Origin: Plutella xylostella | Taxonomy: Eukaryota > Arthropoda > Insecta > Lepidoptera > Plutellidae | DNA length: 64,000 nucleotides | Direction: 5' to 3' | NCBI RefSeq assembly: GCF_932276165.1 | Contig: NC_063984.1 | Coordinates: 8,377,501 to 8,441,500 of the forward strand | Part shown: positions 11,162-22,160 of the stretch, one piece after another | How positions within the stretch are numbered: the first letter of the stretch is position 1 | How the letters are laid out: each line of letters begins with the position of its first letter | Position numbers and translations under genes: made by a program | The notes under the pieces: generated by a model | What the model saw: the letters and a program-made list of their open reading frames with translations, nothing else | What the model was told of the DNA's origin: nothing | The model's database searches: none

Positions 11162-12280
11162 ACAAGAACCTTTTATGTCTTTTGTGGATCGGCACATTTA
11201 CGTGCTACGAGAGGAATGAACGCTTTGTTTTAATATCATGTCAAGGTGATTATTGTGCAATCTATAATAATGGGCAACCAGAACAGTTGCTGTTGCTACC
11301 GCAGCCCGTCGCCCATCAGGAAGGACGTGGTGAAGCTGGACGAGTACCCGGCGGAGGGCGAGGCCAGCTCCAACAACATCCAGCACATCAGCGAGCGCGA
11401 GCCCGACGACGGCGACCTCGACCCCTCGCAGGACCCCATCGCCGGCACCATCTTCATGGAGAGATCCAAACAGTCCCTAGAAAATGGCATGACCAGAAAG
11501 AGGAGCCAACATCAAATAGCTGATAACAAACTCAAGAAAAGCAGTTCCTGTTCCACTATTTACTTAGATGATAGTACTGTGTCACAGCCCAACTTAAAAA
11601 ATACAGTCAAGTGTGTTGCGTTGGCCATCTACTATCACATTAAAAACAGGACTTCTGAAAGAAGACTTGACATATTTGATGAGAAGCTTCATCCTCTCAG
11701 TAAGGAAGGAGTCAATGATGACTATGATAGATATAATCCTGAGCACAAACAAATCTACAAGTTTGTGAGGACTCTGTTCAATGCTGCACAGCTAACTGCC
11801 GAGTGTGCTATCATCACTTTGGTATATTTAGAGAGGTTACTCATATGTGCAGAGTTGGACATAGCTCCATCTAATTGGAAGAGGATAGTGCTGGGCGCCA
11901 TCTTGCTGGCTAGCAAAGTGTGGGACGACCAGGCTGTGTGGAATGTGGATTACTGCCAAATCTTAAAAGACATCACAGTGGAAGACATGAATGAACTGGA
12001 GAGACAGTTTCTAGAGATGTTGCAGTTTAACATCAATGTACCATCCAGTGTATATGCTAAGTATTACTTTGACTTGCGCACTTTAGCTGAGGCGAATGAC
12101 CTGGCATTCCCCAGTGAGCCACTGAGCAAGGAACGGGCACAAAAGTTGGAAGCAATGTCTCGAGTTATGGAAGATAAGATTGCAGCTGAGGTTCTTAAAA
12201 ATGGAATAAAGAAATGGTCTAGCTTGGATAATGTCAATTCAGGCGCTGGGGTGAGACGAAGTGTCGCCATATTGTCTTAA
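11162..12280 (+). CDS. CycY: Cyclin Y (membrane-tethered CDK14/Eip63E partner), single coding exon
   Basis: The coding sequence runs 11270-12280 (336 residues), in an exon whose acceptor (TTTGTTTCAG) ends at 11161, so the 5' UTR is spliced. I chose the ATG at 11270 because it gives MGNQNSCCCY, a textbook N-myristoylation signal with adjacent palmitoylatable cysteines as in Cyclin Y proteins. The in-frame upstream extension begins at GTG only. Residues about 100-260 are the cyclin box (YNPEHKQIYKFVRTLFNAAQ, LVYLERLL, LGAILLASKVWDDQAVWNVD, LERQFLEMLQFNI). Ser-rich sites before the box (RKRSQH, KSSSCST) resemble the 14-3-3/phospho-regulated segment of the family. Known role: recruits CDK14/16 (Eip63E in flies) to the plasma membrane, promoting Wnt co-receptor phosphorylation. 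The whole coding region lacks introns, unlike its neighbours. Confidence 0.95.
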
Positions 12281-13345
12281 TCTCTTAGTCATATGATCAT
12301 GATTGCGAAGGCTAAATGCAAAAAGACATGCTTGCACATTCATGTGTTTTATTAGTATTTCTCAATATTGCACTTTCATTTTATTTTGCTCCTTCTTGTT
12401 TTAATAATCTGGTAAGTCTATTCATAATCATTGCAATGTTAGTAGTTCTAAAGGATTCATTTGAATTTAATGTAATCACTATTTTAAATCATATTTCATA
12501 AAAGGTGCTGTATTCTGTAGTGATTACTATTTTATAGTTCACCAATCATGTATTGAAGTAAGAAATTCCACATTATCATTAGATAATTTGAAGAAATAAC
12601 ATTAGTCACCACTTCATAACTTGATACAGTATAATAATTATGTTTTAACAAAAAGACTTAAAGGAGGTCCAATTTATTTTTTCAGTATAAAGCAAACTTA
12701 CAATTTATTTTCTTTTTAAGACTATCTTTGTAGTAACTATTTGGCTTACAAGTATTTTCATTTTAAAAACTTAGTTTAGTACATAGCAGCACTAACTAAA
12801 TAGGTTGCTTCCAAAAGTATGCTACTTAGGGTCTGTTCCACAATGTCTGGTTAGTGGCTACCTGACGGATAAAATACATGCTGTCACTTTCTGTTATTAT
12901 TTTTTAGACAGTGACAGCATGTATTTTACCCGACAGGTAGCGACTAACCAGACATTGTGGAACAGGGGCTTAGAATAAAATATAGATTAAGGATGATGAA
13001 TGCCTGTATAGGATGTTGTGATTGTGGTATGAATGAATGGTTTAGTCAGCTTTTGTAAAATTTTAAATTGTCAATGATGCATTTAGAAATCTGTGCTAGT
13101 TAATCAAATTATGCCAAATTGTTATTTTGTATATCAATTTATATAGGCTCAAATAAGTCTGTCTACAATATTTTCTGTAACTAGGTACTTACTTATGTAT
13201 GTATAAGGTACATACATGCAAAATAATTTTAATTTTCTGCCTGTTGAAAAAAAATACTGTAATTCCAAATGTTAAATATTTTATTTCACCTACAATATTG
13301 AAATTTCAATTATTATACAATCCAATATAATTAAGTGGAAATAAA
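12281..13345 (+). promoter_or_regulatory. Probable Cyclin Y 3' UTR ending at an AATAAA signal
   Basis: AT-rich, non-coding. AATAAA occurs at about 13340-13345, in front of the tail-to-tail MALSU1 gene whose stop is at 13442. A 141-bp MITE is embedded at 12829-12969. The exact cleavage site cannot be read; earlier AATAAA-like signals exist (for example near 12974). Confidence 0.4.
12829..12969. mobile_element. Hairpin MITE with TTA target duplication, 141 bp
   Basis: Inverted halves: GGGTCTGTTCCACAATGTCT at the left, and the right end complemented begins GCCCCTGTTCCACAATGTCT. The arms stay similar for about 60 bp each. TTA flanks both ends (12826-12828, 12970-12972), as for PIF/Harbinger-type elements. 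It sits in the probable Cyclin Y 3' UTR, so it could form a long hairpin in the mRNA. Confidence 0.85.
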
Positions 13346-13441
13346 CATTTTATATGACACTTTTAATGGTTTTTTTCTTTGTCTCTCATTGGTGGCTAAT
13401 TAGTTAAGTAAGTGTTACAGTTACAGGATTATATTTACATC

Positions 13442-14445
13442 TTATGCTAGTGGTTTTAAGTCCTTCAGGTATGCACTGTAGTTCTCAAATATGTCAACAA
13501 TCTCATTCTTCTTTCGCACCTGGTCATCATGCTCTGGGCCCACGGACCAGAGACTCTCTAAATCATAAACTTGTCTTGTTTTCTCAGAGAATATGTGCAG
13601 AGCAATATTACCTGAAACATGATAATTTCATTGAGTATAATATGTAACACATGCCAATTCCAACCAGACAAAGATGAGTGAAGTACCTTTTAGTGAAAGC
13701 TATAAAAAACATGCTAATATGTATAAAAGTGTTCCAATACCAATTTATTTACCTAAGTCAATGGCAACCCATTCATCAGAGTCTTTTCCTTCCAATCTTG
13801 GTATCTGATCTGACTTATAGCACTTTTTCTTATAAACCTTTCTTACAAACTCTGCTAATGCAGTAATATGCCTTTTACTTCGGGCACTGACTACACAAAT
13901 GTAACTGACATAGTTGATTTCCTTAGGGACTGAGGCTACAAAAATATCTTTAGAATTCTCTCTCTGTAGCAGTTCAACCAGATCTTCAATTTCGAAAACT
14001 CCAGTTTTTCCTCCTGAAACACATTTAATTCAAAATTGAGTGTGTATAACTTGATTTTGTTAGTGAGAATAAGAGCGGAATATTAAATCGGACTTATTTT
14101 GGGAGCGTACAGTAAAGTATGTCAATACTTACTTTCTAAATTTATACCATCAAATTCATCACTGAGTAGTGGGTATTTTTCTTTCTCTTCATATTGGAAT
14201 AACATTTCTGTGTCTGTATTTTCGATGATTTGAGAGTTTTCCTCATTTATAATCTGATATTTACTGGCAATGGCCGGAGAAGTACGGCTATTTGGTTTAT
14301 GTATTTGTCTGGGATTTCTTAGGCAAACTCCACTGTGTACATTCTTGATATGCTCTGCAGATTGCTGATTATGTACGTTAATTACTCTGATTAAGTTGGG
14401 TAACTTGCTTGAGCGGATATTTCTGAATATAGTAGCCATGCTCAT
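13442..14445 (-). CDS. MALSU1: Mitochondrial ribosome silencing factor (MALSU1 / RsfS family)
   Basis: Three exons on the minus strand: 14445-14133, 14013-13753, 13611-13442, phases 1 and 1, all GT-AG, giving 247 residues. The N-terminal 100 residues are basic then polar (MSMATIFRNIRSSKLPNLIR), fitting a mitochondrial targeting region. The RsfS domain follows: FEIEDLVELLQREN, DIFVASVPKEINYVSYICVV, SARSKRHITALAEFVRKVYK, DSDEWVAIDLGNIALHIFSE, RQVYDLESLWSVGPEHDD. The DEWxxIDxGNIxLHIF pattern is diagnostic. Known role: binds uL14m on the mitochondrial large subunit, aiding late assembly and blocking premature subunit joining. It is tail-to-tail with Cyclin Y. Confidence 0.93.
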
Positions 14446-15341
14446 TTTGAAAAATCACAAAATATACAGAATTTTCAGCTTGTTTTTACGCAGTTTTATT
14501 ATTTTATTTTTAAAATATAACCTCTAAATTAAAGTTGTCATGTCAACTGTCATTCAATATCAAAACAAATCAAATGTGACACACGTGCACAAATCTTGTT
14601 TTCTACTCTGTGGATTGAATGAAAGCCGAGTGGCGAGTGATGTGCCCATTCTGCCCTCATGTGCCCAACACAAAATGAGTAGGTATCATTCTTCTAAGAT
14701 GTCAGAACTGCCTCAGGTGGGTGGACCACCAATCGATGATCTGCGAAGTAAGTATTTGGGCCTGAGTATATGCAAAAACTTATGTCTCGTTAGGCGACGA
14801 CGAACGAGGAATACTAGACGACCACCATCACCACACCATGAATAATCATGAGTAGTTAGTTAGTTCAAGTATTGTTAACTAACTACCTACCTGCCTCTAC
14901 TAAGTATTGTATATTTTATAGAGATTAAAGTAAAAAAGATCTTCAATGTGTGTTCTTACAACCTGGATTTTTTAAATTAATGGCATTGCCATTATCAGCT
15001 TGACTCAACATTTTTATCTTATCGTTTGTATCTTTGGGTGTGTGGGCACTCTAGATATCAAGGTACTTAGCTACAAACATTAGTTTACAAACTGAACGCC
15101 ACGAAAATAAAAAATCTAATGTGTATAAACTAACTGCCTAGTTAAATAGTTAATTGATAATTAAATTAATTATAGAATTTATAGAACATTTGGATTAGAT
15201 ACCTCTATATACATACCCGCTATTAAGCTGCTAAAGTGATGTGTGAAGGATGTGATTCAAGTGTAGTGCACGCTAACTAGGACATTAAATCATGACACTC
15301 AAGATTATCGGAAAAATGTTGATGGAGCATCGTAATACGCG
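14446..15341. other. Intergenic region between MALSU1 and the XK-related gene; weak exon candidate
   Basis: The two genes are head-to-head, so this 0.9 kb should hold both promoters. A plus-strand stretch from an ATG at 14675 to a good GT donor after 14747 (CTGCGAA|GTAAGT) encodes MSRYHSSKMSELPQVGGPPI. It could be a short first exon, but I found no matching acceptor: the XK-related ATG at 15342 has an in-frame stop at 15333 just upstream. The rest is AT-rich without recognisable features. Confidence 0.35.
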
Positions 15342-18300
15342 ATGGTAGCGTGTGAGTTGGACGGTGAGACGTCAGCCGAGGTGCTCGGCTGGAGACTGCC
15401 GCCGTGGCAGGCCCTGCTGGTCCACCGGGTGCTGCCGGCCTGTGGAGGGCTCGTGGTATACCTACTGGTTATGTGCTTTGACATTACCATCGTCATCACA
15501 CGGTTTATGGATGGAAATACTGGGTTAGTCAAAATACATATGATTTGTAAATGAGACGACAACTTAACTATAGGCCCGCTTAAATTTCTACAGTGAATCA
15601 TTAACTGATAAAAGTTACCCCTGCCCCTGCCTGAACAATAATGAAAGGATAGTGTGAAATAAATTTTACATGAAGGTAGGGTAAACTACCCTATTGTTGA
15701 CACCCCTCCATTTATTGACACAGCGCGGAATAATTAAAGAAAACAAGACAACGCTTCGTTCTATTTAGTGATATTTATCTTTGAATGCAGCAGTAATAGT
15801 TATTCTGTAATGGTAACACTCGGCAGTCCTTTTTACAGCAATGGCTGACCAATAAAACATAGACAATTCGTGTCTCTCCGTTGCTTCTTCAAATTCCGCC
15901 ATTTTGGATCGCTTTTTGCAAAGGACAGTGGCTACTTTAAGAAGAAATTTGCTAGTATTTCTTTTAAAAAATTATAAATTTGTTATTTGGACTGAAAAGT
16001 GAACAAAATTCCTTTTCCATTTCTTACCTCAAAAACCACTTATTTTCGGTTATAACTTCGAATTTAGGTGGTGTCAATTATAGGTAGCACTTTCGGTATA
16101 TTTTCCTAATATTGACATATGGGGTCAATAATTGGAAGGAATATTTTTTGTTTTCATGTTAATATTTTTGCTTTTTCCGGTTCTATAATGATCATGTTAA
16201 CACTTTTTAATCATTTATCCCACACGAATTTCCAATTCATGACACAGTGTCAATACAGTGAAATCCAATTATCGACATAGTGTCAGTAATCTATTTCCCT
16301 ATTATTGACATGTCTATATATAGGCAAAGTGTCAATAATTAGTCTCATAAACGATTAATATTTTTATGGGAGCTTACTATACTATGACACTCAAAAAATA
16401 ACTTTTCCTGTTCACTTCTCACTGCCTTCCTGCAACCTATACGAAGTCGTCTGACTATCAGTGGCAGGTGGCCTGCCAACTGCTCTACGTCCACCTGTCA
16501 TCATTTTGCCTGTCCAAAAGTGTCCTGCACACTTCCCACCCAGCTGAATCCACCTTGTAATCTATTAAAACTGGGATTCTGACCCGGCGGGTAAACAATG
16601 ATCAAGATAGGTGTTAAGATTCACAAAATTGAATGATATCCAGCGGTATCGTTCGTTTCGATTGGGACACTGGACATTACCTTAGTCTTGAACATGTTTA
16701 TCTACAGGCCAACCCTCAAGGATGCTACGTGTAGTTCTGCGAGCATAAACTGGAGATATAAGAGGCATATTCATGATTCATGATGTCTTCATCAATACAG
16801 ATGTGACAAAGCTACACCACACTTTTTCTTTGGCCTTTCTCTTCCAGCAGCTACTTACCAGGTACATGTCTAAGATCAGCCTTGGTCCTGATGGCCAAAA
16901 GGCGTGCTATGTCACGCTTGCCTGTTCGTTACCTCCACTCGAGAACTCGATTACTCCAACTGTCTTTCTTCTTGGGTGGCTGGCCTATTGGCATCTCACA
17001 TTGGTTCTCTGATGGATTGATTACCCCATTTCAGTCCGCATTACTACTTTATATCAGTGGACCTGTTAGCCCAGCCGTGACCACTTTTCTGAACCATATG
17101 GCATCAGCAGCAGGACGCACTGGCTGGAACCTTTGAGAAATGCCCAGGAGATCATGAGACGAAGCAGCCTAACTCAGTGGGACTAGTCTGCTAGCATCAG
17201 TATTAGATGCAGTACATATGGTATGTCAGATAACTAGCTGACGACTTATGGTATGTGACACTTATGGTGTTTCAATATATCACCGTGATATACCAAATAG
17301 AGAACCGGACCCATGGTACCCTCCCAAAGGTTTAATTCCTGTTAAAAACGGTTTTTATTACCTAATATCAAGCATGTCAATAATTGGTACAAGAGGTGTC
17401 ATAAATTGGAAAACGCGTGTCAATAATTGGGAAATAGGGGTTCTTTCAAATTTATAGCTGATAATAAAAAACTAAGACTAGGGTCATGGTTTTGTCAAAA
17501 ATATTATAAATGAATATACACCTGAAACCGCTACAGAAAAAAATACCACAATACTAATATTTTATGCGTATTTATGGCCAGTTTTGCAGACAACTCGTCT
17601 TAAAGTGTCAATAATTGGGTAGTTTACCCTATCAGTTATGCATTAACAGGATATTGTTATTCTTAAGATTAAGTAAGTAATCGTATGCGGTTGAAAAGGT
17701 GTCTTGATAGGGGTTATCCATATTTATGAAAATACCTACTTACGAAAAAAAAACTGAGTTAGAGGTATTCTTGGGGCCGGGGGTGACTCTAGCTTTACGA
17801 GGAAACGGTATATAGGTAGTATAAGTTGGTAACTTATGTCTCTGTCTCTACCACTGTGCACGATAACGCTTCGTAAGTATTTCGTCGAGAATAATAACCC
17901 AGAAAGCTTTACATTACGTAGGTAGGGTCTGACAAAGCTAACTATAGTATAACATAGTTATTTAGGTCACCAAAAATATTCTTTGTAGGTAAGTAGGTAA
18001 TAAATTTTCTGACACTGCATGACTTAATGGTACGTTTAATAAATTTATGAATAAAAGAATCTCCCTCGCACCCCTCGCAAAGTTACCACTCCGGCTCTAG
18101 ATACTTATAAACACGTAATACCGGCCTACTAATATGTATAACATCGCCACCTTATAAATTAATTAATTATTTACATGATACCTTTCTTTGTTTCAGACTA
18201 GCAGTCACCAGCCTCATCCTGATTGTGCTCCCAGCACTCCTTAGCCTGGTGTTCACCCTGGCCTCGCCTCCGGCTCTGCTTGTGGACGATAGAGCTGACT

Positions 18301-20217
18301 CCACAGAACAGACACAAACAATTGACTGCTGCTGGGTTATGACACAGATTCTCAATTTATTCGTGTTTCCTGTCGCTGCTATTTCAAGGTAGGTGCTATA
18401 CCTACCTATATAACAATATACCTACTCACTTAAGTACCTGTAGTTCAAATGCCATCACCTTTTTAAACAGAGATTGGATTACTGCTGCAGCAAGTTGCAG
18501 AACTTTAAGCTAATGTCGGCATTAAACCTATCTTGTCTAGTCTGTCTCTTTCTGTCCGTATACTGGCAAAGCAAGGCAGCAATACATTTAAGCTCAATAT
18601 CAGCGTAATGCAGCGTAAAGATCCTTTTTGCAAATCAGCGTGATGGTTGAGGACGAATTATACGAGCGAAACTAAACGTACCTAACCTCATTTCAGATAC
18701 ATGTACGAAATATTCTGGTGGACAGAAGCGGTGTTCGCGTCTCTGTACCAGGACGAGGCTCGCACCAAGCAGGCCGTGGCGCTGGCGCGGGCTCCGTCTC
18801 CCCTGGAGCTCTACCTGTTCCTGCAGGCCTTCGTACACGCCGCCCCTCACGCCATCATCAACATCGTCGTACTGATGACTGACACGCAGATGGACTATGA
18901 CTCAGGTAGGTTGTGATGAGGCTAGGGTTTTTTAGGGTTTTGCAGTGAAATATTCTGGAGATTGCTCCATATGTAGTTAGTAAACATACCTACATAATAC
19001 TTACGTATACCTATGTACCTATTTGTAATATAATAAAATGGTTGTTTTTTGATATGTTTACAGTTTCCTTACAAGCAATCAGTATTGTAGCGTCTTCTCT
19101 TCGCATGGCCAGCACTGCGACGGTTTACAGACGATTCGAAAGAGAAAAAGAATGCGGACGAAAATATCCGTGGAGCTACAACAGAGCCATACAAGATAAC
19201 GAAGCCAATGAGCATATCGAAAACCATAATAAAGCAGCGGAAGAAAATATTTATGAAACTATTCTTCCCAGAAATCGCCCAGCGCCAACGCCATATTTAA
19301 ACGGAAACAGAAAATATAACAGCAATCTTATACAATTTTCTCCCAGCGTCAGAGGAGATTCAGGCGCTTTCTTTGATTCTGCATCAGAAACAGACTCTGA
19401 CTACTTGGTACCAATACCGCGAAGCCAAAATATCATATCTGAAGCGAATAGCGATGACGACACCGGTCGACCTAAGTCCATAATAGATCGAGTAGCACCT
19501 CGGAGGAACACGGAATACACGATTCAGGATGTAGAGATCATGCCGCCTCCAGCCATGCCGGCTCCTAGACTGACGCTCTCTGATTGGGCTGAAAAAATGG
19601 TAGAGAACATGGAGTCCATACCTGATTGGCTATCCGCTCCTCCGCGATACAAGACTAACCACTACGAAGTAGTAAGAGATGAGCCCGACATACCGCGCCG
19701 AGTGTCCCGAAGATTCGTGACTGGCTTAGAACCTCAAGACGCGGCGGCCTCCTTAGTTCATTTCCTGGGCTGGTACATGTTCTTCATCTCTCGTCTGTTG
19801 TCAATATCCGCCTTCATCGTGTTCCATCCGATAGCGGCCATTGTGATTTTGTTCTCGCACTACCAGATCATGCTGCTGCTTCTGATAGTGCCGCAAGCCA
19901 GTACGGTGCGGAGGAGTTTTTATATATTTTTGGCGTTTGTTTATTTGTTTTGTCTGATGGAGCTGAAGGTGCGGTTCCGGCACGTGCGCGCGTGGCACGC
20001 GGGCTGGCTGGTGGCGAAGTCGGCGCAGACCCTGGTGTTCACCGCCGTGTGGGCCGCCGTCGACAACCCGCTCAGCGCCTGGTGGCGGGACTACGTCGTC
20101 CTCGTCATATTCTCCAGTCTACTCCTGAGCTATATGTGTTTGTTAGTGTATTTTGTTCTGTTAAAGCCGAAGGAAACTATTGTTTACATTGATGAGGGTA
20201 AAAAGTTTCGTGCGTGA
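15342..20217 (+). CDS. XK-related (XKR) family multi-pass membrane protein
   Basis: Four exons: 15342-15523, 18197-18388, 18697-18905, 19064-20217, with GT-AG borders and consistent phases, giving 578 residues. Start ATG at 15342 (an in-frame TAA lies 9 nt upstream). Hydrophobic segments: about 30-53 (GGLVVYLLVMCFDITIVI), 62-85 (LAVTSLILIVLPALLSLVFT), 107-123, and 160-184 (LELYLFLQAFVHAAPHAIIN, the conserved XKR F-x-x-A-x-P motif). A long cytosolic-looking insert at about 215-415 is followed by several more helices (WYMFFISRLLSISAFIVFHP, IMLLLLIVP and later). Some XKR proteins are caspase- or kinase-activated phospholipid scramblases at the plasma membrane; whether this one scrambles is unknown. 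The insert is acidic and Ser-rich (SGAFFDSASETDSDYL). Which vertebrate paralogue (XKR4/6/7 group) it matches cannot be settled by eye. Confidence 0.88.
15677..17631. mobile_element. About 2-kb inverted-repeat element with TGTCAATAATTGG arrays, in XKR intron 1
   Basis: The ends are inverted: TAGGGTAAACTACCCTATTG at the left, and the right end complemented begins TAGGGTAAACTACCCAATTA. The motif TGTCAATAATTGG or its complement recurs about a dozen times (15693, 15712, 16075, 16111-16135, 16245-16340, 17378-17430, 17608). It reads mostly as complement near the left end and direct at the right end. The interior has no convincing coding region. I could not find a flanking target duplication. Confidence 0.75.
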
Positions 20218-21227
20218 ATGTGATTATTTATTTAAGCTACTGTTAGCTGCAATTGTGTAAACATAACTGTGATAAGCATTAGGAACATTTGTTAACCGTG
20301 TTTCAATAGAATTTCATAATATCAAAAATACAATCGTATACGCCCTATGAAAACAAGGAAATGATTATTTGCTTTTCATCTATCATACATATACCCACTC
20401 CTGAACAATGAAATTGGTAACTTTAGATCGTTCTACAATATAACCAACTACCGACATACAAGCTACTAAGTATTATTCATATCCTCTATCTTTCATAATA
20501 ATACATGACTAGGATATAGGATCTAATTATTCACACAGCTCTGGGTTGCACACCTAGATTGACTGTGTAACTTACTTACTTACTTATATAGATAGGTCTA
20601 GGTCTTCTTAAAAGGAATAGGTAAGTATAACTATAGCTAGGTCATCTTAGTTTCGTCAGCTTAGTGGTTTTCTCTTCATCTACGACCCGGCAACTTTTTG
20701 TTAGGTACGAGTATGTTGAGTAACAAAACAATGGCATTTCCAAACATTTCAGTAGGTACTTTCTGAGGCTATAAACATAATATCCTTTGTGAGTTTACTT
20801 CAAAGGGATTGCCACAATCATGGAAACTGCTTCTCCGAAGTGACATACACCAAGTGGTTCGAGTTAGAGTAGGTAGGTACTTATGTACTTACATAACTAT
20901 CAACATTTTACAGCATTCTTTTTCCGATTTCATGTTGAAATTTCGGTAAGTATTTTCATAGTTGAGTATGTAATAGGTATACGTTAATAACTCATGTAAC
21001 TAATGTGTATGGGTGTGGTATGTGTAGTATTCTTATAGGTTTCAGCTTAGCGTAACTAGTAATCTGTGGCATAGAACTATCTCTTAAATTTTCATTAAAA
21101 TTTAATGAACTTCGAATAAAATTTAGCAGCAAAATTATAAAACCTTGTAAAAATGTTTCACTGTAATGTAGGTATACCTCGTTTTAGCTAAGATTATTCC
21201 TGTGACGATGACGTTACAATTATTTAG
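20218..21227. other. Intergenic, AT-rich, downstream of the XK-related gene
   Basis: Probably starts with the XKR 3' UTR. I see no coding exon, RNA gene or clear repeat in this kilobase. Confidence 0.5.
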
Positions 21228-21322
21228 GGTCCACATGAATATCTAATCTCGATTTAAGAAATGTCAATGCATTCCTATAAATTTTTGGCATAAATCGAGA
21301 TTTAACCCTAAATCTAGATTTA
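21228..21322. repeat. Degenerate partial copy of the neighbouring palindromic MITE
   Basis: CTCGATTTAAGAAATGTCAA and AAATCGAGATTTAACCCTAA match the interior of the better-preserved copy at 63028-63162, with substitutions and small insertions. It abuts the next copy. Confidence 0.6.
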
Positions 21323-21458
21323 GGGCCACTTGCACCAACATATTAAATCTAGATTTAGTGTTAAATCTCGATTAAGTGTCAAATTTTATATGGACTGACG
21401 TTTCCTAAATCCAGATTTGACACTAAATCTAGATTTAATATGTTTCTGCAAGTGGCCC
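21323..21458. mobile_element. 136-bp palindromic MITE, copy 1
   Basis: Ends GGGCCACTTGCACCAACATA and its complement, with internal AAATCTAGATTTA palindromes. TTA lies on both sides (21320-21322, 21459-21461). A second copy in the opposite orientation is at 63028-63162. Confidence 0.9.
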
Positions 21459-21539
21459 TTAATATTTTGGTTCAAGTCGCCTTTAGAGACGTAGACGTTT
21501 TGAGTAGGTAAGTATTGCAGTTTTAGATATACTTTCAAA

Positions 21540-22160
21540 TAATGTAACAGTACAGTGGATTAAAAGTCATAACGACAACATAGGAAATTGCGAGGCTGAC
21601 CGACTAGCAAGAATGGGATCAAATACCCTACCAATAGGGCTAGAACCATTTATTAGTTTGTCATCAAAGGCAATAAGGCAAGTTCTCACCGATAAAACAC
21701 TATCTGAACACAATCAGGAGTGGAAAAATCGTGTAGATTGCAGACAAACTAAAGCGTTTATTGTATCACACAACCATAAACTTACACGCTACTTACTCAA
21801 CCTGTCCCGTAGTAATATATCATTAATGGTAGGATTAATAACAGGACATTGTTGCGTGAATAAACACTTATTTACCATAGGTAACTCAACTAGTCCCTTA
21901 TGTAGGACATGTAAGGAAGTAGATGAGACGGTTGAACATATTCTGTTAGCTTGTCCACCTACTACAGAAACAAGATTATCTATTCTTGGACCAACAGAGC
22001 GCCTACCTCAGCTATTACAACACCCAGGCCTGCTACTCCAGTTTACTCGGGAGCTAGGCTGGCTGAGCTGAAATCAAGGGGATATGTACAAAGGTTCCAC
22101 TCGAGAGAGCCACGTACAGGAACTTTACCCCCTATGAGAATAGAATAGAATAGATATACT
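21540..22160 (+). pseudogene. Non-LTR retrotransposon 3' fragment (RNase H end and zinc knuckle)
   Basis: The 5' part reads KSHNDNIGNCEADRLARMGS, the C-terminal signature of an RNase H domain as in I/LOA-type LINEs. It then gives the usual C-terminal region ending in a CCHC-like knuckle, CRTCKEVDETVEHILLAC, and a stop at 22071. A short 3' UTR follows (AAAGGTTCCACTCGAGAGAG), ending in a GAATA repeat at about 22136-22155. The copy is strongly 5'-truncated. Its 3' end is shared with the SINE at 60121. Confidence 0.8.

Noticed and set aside
14540..14845. 101-codon plus-strand ORF between MALSU1 and XKR
   Set aside because: Reads through a good splice donor, contains no known motif, and no acceptor links it to the XKR exon. 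Only the shorter 14675-14747 piece is kept as a weak candidate.
16773..17136. Overlapping frames inside the intron-1 element as a transposase
   Set aside because: Neither strand gives a recognisable catalytic motif or length.
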